Source: Campylorhamphus procurvoides | Lineage: Eukaryota > Chordata > Aves > Passeriformes > Dendrocolaptidae | Length of the DNA: 64,000 nt | Direction of reading: 5' to 3' | Assembly (NCBI GenBank): GCA_013396655.1 | Contig: WBMV01003156.1 | Span: forward strand, 2,561,361-2,625,360 | Shown here: positions 54,149 to 64,000 of the stretch, piece after piece | Numbering within the stretch: the first letter of the stretch is position 1 | Layout: the number at the start of each line of letters is the position of its first letter | The notes under the pieces: generated by a model | What the model was told of the DNA's origin: nothing | Database searches by the model: none | Seen by the model: the letters and a program-made list of their open reading frames with translations, nothing else | Translations under genes and position numbers: made by a program

Positions 54149-57100
54149 AAGAACAACAATGGCTCACTGAAGAGGAGCCTCCCCCCACCCTCCCCCCACC
54201 AAAACAAAACCCCTTCAATAAAACAACACAAGTTTTCATGAAAATTAATTGAATTTATGTTTAATGAAAATCCAAGGAGGAGAAACTAGATCTCCTAGAG
54301 CAAAAACCTGGAGAGCTGAACCCAGACTGGTGAGCTGTTGGACATGAAGGCAGACAACCCAGAGGGGCTTGAGGGTGGAATGTGGAAGCACAGCAAAAAT
54401 CAGAGAGAGAAGCAAGGTCAGACACAGATTCCAGATCTCCTCATGTCCCAGACTGCACTGTTCCTGCATCGTAAAGTGTCTGCAAAAAATCAGCCCTGGG
54501 GATAACTTGAGCCTATTCTAGTCTATTGAGAGAATGCCAAACTTCCATGAATTTAACCCCAGTGGCAAAGACTACAAGCACAGATGATAACACACAAAGA
54601 CACATACCCGCACCACATCTACCACAAAATTATGCCCTAAAAACATTCAAAGTCACAGCATTAATTTCTCTGAAAAATTGATTACAGATGCCTTTTAGAT
54701 GGAACTCAAATTTAACATGTACTTCTAAATTTGATAGCTCTGTGCTGTGGCTTCTTTTTTTATCAAACAAAGATATTAATTCCATGTAGGCAGAGTGAAA
54801 AACAGACTGCCCAAAGTTTGTGAAACACTGAGATTATATGGGAATGAAAACCAATATGTCAGTGTGCACTTAAAAGTTGTATCAAAATGCACAACAGCAA
54901 TGGGGAAAATGAACAGTTGCATGAGTATCATCAAATGTATCATTTCCTAGTTGTCAGCCTCACAAGTTCAAGAAAATATTGTTTGGATTTCTACAAGAAA
55001 TACCAGATGCCTCACAATGCATAACAGCCCTTCCTAATTTAACCTCAACTACTCAACTATAGATTTTCTTGAATTTTCACTTTACAGAGAGGTGTTACAG
55101 AAGATAAAGTTGCAATAGAAATATATACACTCTTTTCCAATCATTTCAAATACAGTTAGACACAATTAATTATTCAGTTCATCACAGAACATTTATACTT
55201 TTATATGAAATATTCCAGGGTGAGAGATATTTTCAAGTATGTAAAAAAAAGAATTTCAAATAGTAGTATACAGTCCAAGAAAAAGAAAAAGGTTAAAATC
55301 GTGATCAGAAATAATTTTGTGCAGAAATTAGGTAAAATATCAAACAGTTAGGGCTATATTCCAGGTAATTCTCTATTTCTTTATCACTCATATATGCAGA
55401 AGTTTTGGCAGGAAAAGGAGTTGGTTTGCATTTACTTTACAAGTCTACATGGAACAAAAACAATTTCCTCTTTAAAGAGATAATATAAAAAGAAAGTAAT
55501 ATTATAGCACTTTATAATGGGAGTGAAAGCAACACAACACTGACAAGAGAATCTGGAGCTGTCATGCAGAATGCAAACCTGACTGGCAGCTGTGGCTTGG
55601 CAATACTGAGACCTTGTGCTATTTGATTAAAACCACATCAAGTTGGAAAGATCTCTTCAAATTAGAGGTCAGAAACATCAGTCTCTGTTTTTTCCTGCAG
55701 TTGTCAAGAGTGATACAGGGTAATTAACTAAGTCTGGAGTAATGTCAGACAGGTGGTACTTTTCTTTTGAAGCAATTCATTAGGGGAGGCTTGTCACTTG
55801 TGACATTCCCACATAAATCCTGCTGCTTGATCTCTTCTCCAAAAGAGTTGAAATGGCTCTCTCAGATATGAAACTACTTTGAAGGGGACTATATAGTCTC
55901 TATCTAATACAGCAGTAAAAAACCACACCACAATTTCCAAACCTTATGTATAAGCAACAAAGTGAGAAGATGTACAGGAAATCGAGAAGCTGAACACTGC
56001 CAGGTTGAACAGCAGATTTGGTCAAGTGCACACCTGCCATTTGAATACCTTCTCCATCATTTGATCAAACAGATCAAACTAGTTTGCCTATTCTTACTAT
56101 GGTTGTAATAACACATCAAAACATCTCAACACTGAGGAAAAATTATGACATTATTCCATAATACGTGGTATATAATTCTAATTTTATAGTTCTACCAGTG
56201 GCTTCAAATCAGTCCTCTAAAAAACTTGAAGATCATCAAAACCAACTATGTGATTTAAATAAGCATCAGGTACTGAAATATTCAAACATGAAAAGCCACC
56301 AGCAAGTTGGAAACAGAAACAACATAGTGTCAAAGTAACTTCAGTTTGCATTTTTAACTGAGTTTCTTCAAAGAAAAATAGGTTTCATTTTTCAAAATTT
56401 TGTTAATCTGTTTTAAATTGAAGAGGAAGAATGAATGCTAAAATCCAACACAAAATCCAAATAAAATGCATTTATGAAATCATATTTAAAACAAATTGCA
56501 GAAATCTCACTTCTAATGAATGTACTTTTTTAAGACTGCAGGAGTCCAGCTGAGGAAACTCATTAAAAGCATAAGCAGTGCTAAAATGACCTAAACAACT
56601 GATTGTCTATAGTACCAGTATTGTCGTATCTTTCAATTAAGCATATTGAAGGTCTCATAAAGTTATGGACTCACCAGCTGGAAAGGCCAAATTTTTAAAG
56701 TTTTTGCATGATGAATAGGTATTTTTATTTCATAGGGTCAGGTGTGGATCAAGACAGCCTATTAAACTACCTAGCAGTATGCTTACTCAAAAATTTACTC
56801 ATGTGTTCCAAATATATCCATGTGGCAAATAAGACCATGACATCAGCTCCATGGGGAGCTTTCAACAATATCAATTAAAGCTTGGAAACTTAATTTCCTT
56901 TGATTTTCAATATTCATATTAAATTCCAGACAGAAAGTATTTGATTTATAAGCAGAAGTCTTGATGCCTTACTTGAAGGTGTGTCAATTACTTACTGATA
57001 ATTCATCTAGGAGTTTTCAAGGAAGAACAATGTCAAAGATTCAGAAGCCCTTAAAGCAAATAATGCATGTTCTGGTTTTATTAATTTTAAAAATAAAATC

Positions 57101-58347
57101 ACTGGCCATTATTTTGCACACACTTTCTCCACAAATAAATCTGTTTGACGGTAAATTACTGCCATGCTAGTCAGGAAAGTCAAAGCTCTCAATACCTCTG
57201 CGCAAACATGTTTTTGCTACAAGGACCCACTTCCTTTGTGTAGTAGCCTTCTCTTCCTGATCTGACATTCACACAAGCCATTATTCTCTGTAGGAGAATC
57301 TTCTTTTGATGCAGTAACAACTGCTTTTAGATTTTAAAAGGCCCTTAAATGTTTACCTTTAAAAATGCCAATCGCCTTCAAATGGCAGGGTATTTTATTT
57401 TAAATTCTAACTAGCACTGTCAACTGCAAAGATACTGACTACAAGAAGCACTGCAGAAAAGCAGCTTAATTGATTTTTCTTAAAAAAAAAATATTGATCA
57501 AGATTTGCACAGATAGTGTCATTTTGGCTTCTGCTGCATGAGAAACTGGAAATTATGACAGTTTCAGGAGACAATACTCCCTTGGTTCCCAGGACTGCTT
57601 CACCTCCCATATTTTTATGAGTGTAAACATTGAACTTTCTTTTTTTTTTTTCCCCATCAGGTTTTCAGCAATGAAAATACTGACTTGAACCAGAGCACAA
57701 AGCACTATTATGAATCTGCACACGGAAAGACAGGTCAAAATGCATGTTTGCTTGTATCAGAGGACTAGGACAAATTGTATGTGCTGTGCCAACATCTATA
57801 TGATAAAGTTATCCTTCAGAAAAGGATCACATTTCCTAAAAGGATGTACAGGGCATGCAAACTGAAACATTTAGAAACAGTTACTTATCTTGCATTACAC
57901 TAACTGTTGGTTTCCATGACAAATGAAAGACTGCAGCAAAGCTAACATATTTGCTTAGCTTTTAAGCCACAACAGTAGGACACCTGCTGAGAGAGTTTCA
58001 TTAAAGCTAGTTATATAAAGCCAAGCTTATTTTCAAGAGCAGCAGTGTCTGAACCCTTACATTTGCTTTCTTTGGAATTAGACTTTGGACTTGACTATCT
58101 TTTTGGAGATTAAGAATTGCTCCTGCTAAGAAGAAGAAGACTTTCAAAGGAAAAGGTCATGCAGATGTTGCCATTTCATTCGCTGAATTCAAACATTTGG
58201 GATTTTTTCCACCATTACATGTTTGCATGTTTATATTTTTTTCAGTTTTAATTTACTCCGCAGCTTTTTTTCCTAAGATTAACTTTACAGAGGTCTTACT
58301 CAAACTGTTTCTCAAATAAGTGATAAGTGATATTTTAGTGATCTTAT

Positions 58348-58455
58348 CGAATCACAAAACCATTCAGGTTGGAAAAGATCTTTTAGATTATTGAGTCCAG
58401 CCATTAACCTAACACTGCCATGTCCCTAAGCACAAAACCTACACGTTTTCTTTAC
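58348..58455 (-). repeat. CR1 LINE 3'-end fragment
   Basis: Plus strand: GAATCACAAAACCATTCAGG, TTGGAAAAGATCTTTTAGAT, TGAGTCCAGCCATTAACCTA, ACACTGCCATGTCCCTAAGC, ACAAAACCTACACGTTTTC. This is the reverse complement of a common avian CR1 3' UTR, with a small deletion of the 'CCACCACTAAACC' segment between GCCA and TGTCCC. Same sense as DMD. Confidence 0.88.
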
Positions 58456-58719
58456 ACTACCTTGTCTGCAATTAAAAGGTTGGTTAAAACAGTAGGGCAG
58501 AGCACCAATCCAATGCTTAAAATGGGAATTTTCCTTATGTTCAAGGGTAATATCCTTGGCTTTATAAGAATTTCCATTAAAAACATGAAAAAATAGGAAG
58601 GGCAAAGACAAGCAAGTGAAATAACCCCAAATCGTTTCAAGCTGGACAACTCTATGATGTTTTAAGTCCAAGTCAGTTGAGATGTTGCAGACTTCCAGAT
58701 ACAGATATGTCAGCACAAA

Positions 58720-59080
58720 AGTGAATGATCACCCCGATAGCCCTTGCACAGCAAAATACATCACGGGCAGCTGCACACACAGCAATTTCATGGGAGGCAG
58801 CAATAGCTTCTTCCAAGATGGATTATTCTTACAACATCTTGATTTCCTCACTACACGGTCTGCAGGTCAGGCCAGTCGCCCAGCAGATCTGGTGCAGGTG
58901 TCAATTCTCTTTAGGCAGAACATGGCAGATACCTGCTCTCCACCCCAGCCTGCCTGCAGCTGCTCATGCAGAACTCAGGAGGAGTCCCAGCAACACTCAG
59001 CTGTGCAACAGGCTAGCATCAGCCTCAGAGTAAGAACTACTTTCCAAATCAAGACTTGTGCTGTGGCCTTCTAGGCAACT
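58720..59080. other. GC-elevated unplaced patch in intron 1
   Basis: Two overlapping open frames (58682-59074 and 58725-59033 on the plus strand) run through a C/G-rich block containing GGTCAGGCCAGTCGCCCAGC. Neither frame resembles a protein family I know, neither has conserved motif order, and both depend only on the local lack of stops. Most likely a decayed repeat of a kind I cannot name. Confidence 0.3.
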
Positions 59081-60180
59081 TCCCAGTGATATGCAGGAGA
59101 AGGATGTCTCCCACTGCTATAAAAAAAAGAATCCTGTGTAAGTGGCAGGACAGAAATATGACCCACTGCAGAAGCTATCACCTGAAGCAAAACAATCACC
59201 TATTCAAAACTGGGGTAATACGGGAGTCTTCCCTGCCTGATATCCCAAATAGAGGACTTTATCTGCTTTTAAACATATTTACATTCTCTTGATGAATTTC
59301 TCCATGCTCTCCTATACTTCAGCTTTTCAGAGACCAGAGCACTTTATGCAGGCTAAGTCAAATGTCTTCAAGTCTGAACCAACTATTAGCAACCACATTT
59401 AAAATTCAGGACATTTTGATTTCTAATTATTTCTTCTGCTACAGCACAATTCCCTTTTCTACCTGTCTGTGACATATAAATCTATACAATTCTTGCATCT
59501 GAAATACAGCTTCAGGAGCTACTTACTGTACCTTGTATTTTGACACGTCTTGTATAACCATTCCTACAGACATGACAACAGAATTGGTACAACCCTTCTT
59601 TTCAAAATTACCTAAGAACTTCAAAAAATAGTGAGTCAAAGTTAACTACTTCTCCTTCTTCTTCTCAAGCATGACTGTCTCAGTCTTCTCTGAGCATTTA
59701 CTACCTGTAGCTCACAGAATGCAGTTCTAGATGCGTATGTTTTAACAGAAGTGCAGTATTGAGCACACTTGCAATCTGCCCCCAGCTCCTAACTCTAGAC
59801 ACAGTGTCCTTTGCTTTGTATTACAGAGCATCAAAATGAAAGCTGCAATTAACACCTTGGTAGGTTGTACACACATAGGGTCAGACACAGTTTATATTAT
59901 GTGCACTGAGACTGAATTCCTGTAGCTAAAGCAGAAACAAGAAGCAGAATGAAAAGATGTACATTTGGTTAGAATGGAGGCACAAAAACATTCACTATTC
60001 CACTTAAGGTAAGAAATCTGTATTAAACGCAGGAATGTTTTCATCTTGAATCTCAATCTGATCACATATCCAGATCTCTGTAAATACTTCCAATGCACTG
60101 CAAAAGATTAGATCATCAGAACACAGGCTATCTGATCTGCAGTGTTGTTCCTTAACGTGGCTACAAGTGAGTCATTGTTG

Positions 60181-60345
60181 GAATCATAGAATAGTTTAGG
60201 TTGGAAGAGACCCTTAAGGTCACCTAATCCAATGTCCAGACAATGAGCAGAGACATCTTCAACCATATCGTATTGCTCAGAGCCCTGTCCAGACTGACCT
60301 TGAAGGTTTCCAAGTATGGAGCATCCACCACAAAGACAGAGACAT
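60181..60345 (-). repeat. CR1 LINE 3'-end fragment
   Basis: Plus strand: GAATCATAGAATAGTTTAGG, TTGGAAGAGACCCTTAAGGT, CACCTAATCCAATG, then GCTCAGAGCCCTGTCCAGAC, TGACCTTGAAGGTTTCCAAG and GGAGCATCCACCAC. Reverse complement of the CR1 3' UTR, tail unit included. Same sense as DMD. Confidence 0.9.
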
Positions 60346-60700
60346 TTTATCAAGTTATGCCCAAAAAAATAGAAATGCAACATTAGACAAGCATCATTTT
60401 GCTGACTCAAAACTATGCCATTAATGAAATCAATCACAGATAAGGGGAATTATATAATTTTAAAATCTCATAATTAACAACTTGCCAGTTACATACAAAA
60501 CACACCTACTTATGTTTCTTTAAACTCACTCCAGAAAAAAAGCTACTTGACTGGCAAAACAGCTTAGCTTCCCTACCTGTTGCCACACAAAACTGTTTCT
60601 CAAGCTAATAGCTACTGTTGGCAAACAGAATGATTATGATTAAACAGCTCATTTTCTTTCTTTAAAGATTCCTGAAAAACACTGATATTCTCACAGTAAA

Positions 60701-60733
60701 CAGCTGCCATTCACAACTGCCTGCTAAAAATAA
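60701..60733. promoter_or_regulatory. Candidate muscle-factor site cluster (two E-boxes and MEF2)
   Basis: CAGCTG (60701-60706), CAACTG (60714-60719) and CTAAAAATAA (60724-60733) lie within 33 bp. Paired E-boxes next to a MEF2 site is the arrangement of many myogenic enhancers. No conservation data are available here, so this is motif evidence only. Confidence 0.3.
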
Positions 60734-63340
60734 AAACAAAATATCCTATTTGAACAGATAATGGAATTTAAATGAAAAAGAAAAGTAGGTTCAGTTTGTG
60801 GTTAAAATTACTCCCCCACCCCCAAAAAACACACTATAATGCAATCAATGGAGTTCTGGCACATGATAAATACATTTTTAGATAATGTAGGCAAAACACA
60901 CCACAGCAGATCAGATGAATAAGTAGCATTCTGCAAGGCTGGCACAGAAGTAGTCGATGCATTTAGGGGAAGGACTGGGAAGCTGAAGTGCCAACAGCAA
61001 CCCACAAAGCCTCCTTTGGAGCTGCTGTGGGGCTATCTCAGTTCTTCCCCTGCATCCTTGTCAGCTTGAAATATCCAGTAAAAAAGGAGGGAAATTTCCT
61101 ATTAAATTGTTAAACACAAGTGAAATGTAAGTTCCCTTAATCTTGTTCCAGGAAAATTATGGGGTCAACTTCAATATACAGCCTTGTATGAAACAACCAA
61201 TATCATACTCTTCACTGACGTACAGTAGAAAGTGCAGGGATATTTTAAGCAAAAATGGTCTTGACAGTTTCTTATAAACTCTTCATTTCCTTTACCACAA
61301 CAACAAATTGCTGCCCAGAGCTAATGCCGTCCAAAATAAGCACATGTTCATATTTCCCTTAAAATATTCATGTATCAAATTAAATTTTGAATTTCACATG
61401 GCTTTGCCTCACTCCTGTCAGTTCTAATTACTGATTTATTTTTGGTACCAACAGCTTATATTTATACAGGATTCTCAATCACAGATTCTTCAAAGCAATC
61501 TGATAGAGATCTCTCACCCACCACTGCAATGTAGATCCTGTTGGGACTGAACTTCATTCTGGGCCAATCATGTTATAATTTTACAAAGAGATGAGAAACT
61601 TGGGTAAAATCCTATGGGGAAAATTTAAACAGACAGCACAGTTACCATAGCAGGATTCTTTGCCAGGCATATGAGGTTAACACCCCTAACTCCTGCCAAA
61701 AAGCCACACTTAATGTCAGAAAGCAATCTTGGTTATATTCTAGCAATTTCTTACTCTAAATGATGTAATAAAATGTAACAGAGGATATTCAGCATGCATC
61801 TAACATTTAAAAGTACGAACGGCTGACTTTATAGGGTATTAATATTTGCAGGTACATGTACGTTCACTGGCTTTAAATCTGCTTCCATTTTAAAAATAAA
61901 TCCTTGAAGTCCATTTAATCTGTTCAGTGTTATCACAGATAAAATAGCACAGATAATTTTAAAAGTACAAATGCTAGAATTTGGTTGTAGTGCCTTATGT
62001 ATACGATTGAGTAGCCATTAAGACAATGACTTTTATTCCCAACTACAGCTTTATCAGAAATACAAAGAGATAAAGCTGAAGAACTTCGTAGATAGATTAT
62101 GTTTATAGTCAAATCGTTACCCTACATCTAATTCATATGAAATGTAGGTAAAAACTATTGCAGTAAATAGTGCCATACCATTTTTCCTTTATAATTTAAG
62201 GCAGCAAATCAGAATGGAAAGCGAAGATATTACTGAAATATTACAAAAAGCCTTATGCTTTTTACAATCTATATGGATTTAAGCATGTTTCTATGTTACC
62301 CTGGAATACTCACATTACTAATGTATCCTCCATCTTTTTTTATCCTCTGTCTCCTAAATCACACAAAACCTCCACTTCACACACTCTTCCTTTCAGAGAA
62401 AGATACTGTAATAATGAAGGGATCAGAAATGGCATCAGTCCACATATATGTAATCAGCAGCATCTTCACAAGTTTCATTAAACAAAAAAAATCCAAAACT
62501 CACACACTGACCCCAAAACAACAAACCACTGATCCAAATTCAGAAAAGCGGGAACATCCACAGGCTACAACTGATGATAAATGGCATAAATATGATATTG
62601 TACATGAAATTTCCAGGAGCCATATAGGCATACAAACTTAGCACAAAAAGTATATTTTAAAAAGCATAAAAACTACTACTTAAGCTAATTTAGGAAAGCT
62701 GAGGTGGCTGCATGGTGCTGAAAAACTAGAAGGTAATTTTTATTTCCACAAAACAGCTGGTGGAAGCAAAAGCTGTCAAATCTCACACTAGGTGTAAACC
62801 AAACAAATACAAAATACCTAGACCCAGTCACACTGTCTGACTCTTTACAGTCAATTACAAGACCTAAATCAAAATAAAAGGAAATGTTTATTCATAACTA
62901 AATCATTCTTTCAGTATATGTTGCTGAATTACATCATCCTTTATTCTAAAAGAGTCAATACACAGGACTAATAGATTTGTGTTTAATTTGAAGTCCATTT
63001 TCCTGTATATAAGTGATTTTTCCAACTGGAGCTAATGTACAGCCAGGCAATGCACACAACTTACTCCTCTGACTGCCCATTGGCTTTCCTGATAAAGAAA
63101 TTGCTAAGTAGATAACATGTAAACAAGCTCCAGCTTTCTCCACTTCTACACGTATAGTCTTCTCTTGTGTACCATATAATTTCTTCCCATGTTTCCCTTC
63201 TTCCCTTGCTACCTCAGGGTCAGAGATAGCAACCACCTTCTTCTTTCAGGGAACTAACAGAACCCACCACTCTTCCCTCCACTAGAGCTACCAAAATGTG
63301 CTACCATCTGACAGAATGTGCAGAACACACATTAGACGGC

Positions 63341-63575
63341 AATCATAGAATCATAAATATACTGAGTTGGAAGGGACTCACAAGGATCACAGAGCCAGCG
63401 TCAGGCCATTCCTATAGGTGCTGTCACTGGTATCCAGAGAGAAGAAGACCAGTGCCTGCCCCTCCACTTCCCCTCGTGAGGAAGTTGTAGACTGTGAAGA
63501 GGCCTCCCCTCAGTCTTCTCTTCTCCAGATGGAACAAGGCAGGTGGCCTCAGCTGTTCCTCCTGTGGCTAATATA
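63341..63575 (-). repeat. CR1 LINE fragment with internal deletion
   Basis: Plus strand: AATCATAGAATCATAAATAT, GAGTTGGAAGGGACTCACAA, then TGTCACTGGTATCCAGAGAG, CAGTGCCTGCCCCTCCACTT, CCCCTCGTGAGGAAGTTGTA, GGCCTCCCCTCAGTCTTCTC and CAGATGGAACAAGGCAGGTG. Reverse complement of the same CR1 subfamily as the copy at 52.7 kb, but about 180 bp between the tail and the TGTCACTGG block is missing. Same sense as DMD. Confidence 0.88.
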
Positions 63576-64000
63576 ATGCAGCCACCTACTCCAGGCACCC
63601 CTGACAGTACCTGATGTTTACTGTAACACTGGCTTGTTCTGATTTGCTTTTTTAAAGCAGCAGTCCTTTTCTGTTAACTGAGATTCAAACCATTGATAGA
63701 TATCTGTTGTAAAGGCCACATTGAAGTAGAATTTAATACTAAGACATGAAAAAGTTAAGTTGTATCAAAAGTGAAGTCGACAGCAATTCTAATGTGAAGG
63801 TTTTCTCTGCAGGATCCTGCTTTCCTGGTAAGGAAGGGCTGTGTTTTGGTGATCCCCTTTGTCCAATCCACTTTTCCTTCCCCACCAGTCACCAACTCCC
63901 ACTTGCGTCCCACCTCACGTCTTACAAATTTCTTTTTCACCATTACAGCTCTCACTCCTCCCACCACAAGGACTGAAGCTGAGGGATCTGCAGGCAGAAA

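Larger units (their letters stand above)
26970..64000 (-). other. DMD: DMD intron upstream of exon 2 (intron 1, 3' part only)
   Basis: This stretch lies upstream of exon 2 in the direction of transcription. In known vertebrate DMD genes the full-length promoters (cortical, muscle and, in mammals, Purkinje) all splice to exon 2 across very long introns. I looked on the minus strand for the short first-exon coding ends (MLWWEEVEDC..., MED, MSEVSSD types) with a GT donor and found none I would defend. Contents: unique AT-rich sequence at 27.0-30.7, 31.0-33.2, 33.5-43.7, 48.1-52.6 and 53.4-58.3 kb; CR1 fragments at 30.76, 52.69, 58.35, 60.18 and 63.34 kb; a purine tract at 33.28 kb; an LTR-like block at 47.35 kb; GC-elevated unplaced patches at 43.7-44.1, 45.2-45.6 and 58.7-59.1 kb. 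Confidence 0.8.

Noticed and set aside
54990..55020. Candidate Purkinje-type first exon on the minus strand: an ATG followed by six in-frame codons and a GT donor in the right phase to join exon 2
   Set aside because: Only the final Ser-Asp would agree with the known MSEVSSD start; an ATG plus a phase-compatible GT is frequent by chance, and no promoter is visible.

Overview
The window looks like a piece of a bird genome. It is AT-rich and nearly free of coding sequence. It is sprinkled with CR1 LINE fragments, including copies that still carry the typical avian CR1 3' tail (ATTCTRTGATT repeats), and with older CR1/L3-type LINE remnants. It has no Alu, L1, B1 or MIR-like sequence that I could recognise. 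I cannot name the species; a neoavian bird is a low-confidence guess from the best-preserved CR1 subfamily.

The one coding feature I can support is a single 62-nt exon on the minus strand at 26908-26969. Read in frame it gives the start of the first calponin-homology domain of dystrophin (EREDVQKKTFTKWVN...), with a proper acceptor (T15-CAG) and donor (AAG|GTAATT). Its length, phase and sequence match exon 2 of DMD. The whole window is therefore best read as the inside of the DMD gene, transcribed right to left: 26970-64000 is the 3' part of the intron upstream of exon 2 (intron 1 in muscle-isoform numbering), and 1-26907 is the 5' part of intron 2. None of the known full-length first exons (muscle, cortical, Purkinje) could be recognised, nor could exon 3, so both introns continue beyond the window.

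Intron 2 part (1-26907): mostly unique AT-rich sequence, with three old CR1/L3-type LINE fragments (about 8.19-8.42, 12.65-13.04 and 25.87-26.21 kb), a probable LTR-retroelement remnant (about 13.09-14.07 kb), a CR1 3' tail on the plus strand (14.70-14.76 kb), a degraded CR1 (25.25-25.34 kb), a CAA microsatellite and a short perfect inverted repeat.

Intron 1 part (26970-64000): CR1 fragments at 30.76, 52.69 (the longest, about 640 bp), 58.35, 60.18 and 63.34 kb; a 190-bp purine-only tract with an embedded G-quadruplex motif at 33.28-33.47 kb; a probable LTR at 47.35-47.75 kb; and two small clusters of E-box and MEF2-type motifs (54.07-54.15 and 60.70-60.73 kb) that are candidate muscle regulatory sites. 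Several GC-elevated patches (for example 43.7-44.1 and 58.7-59.1 kb) may be old transposon or LTR debris that I could not place.

I saw no new multi-gene system, RNA gene, CRISPR array or complete mobile element. Open reading frames up to about 180 codons exist, but they look like chance frames in AT-rich DNA or frames inside transposon fragments.
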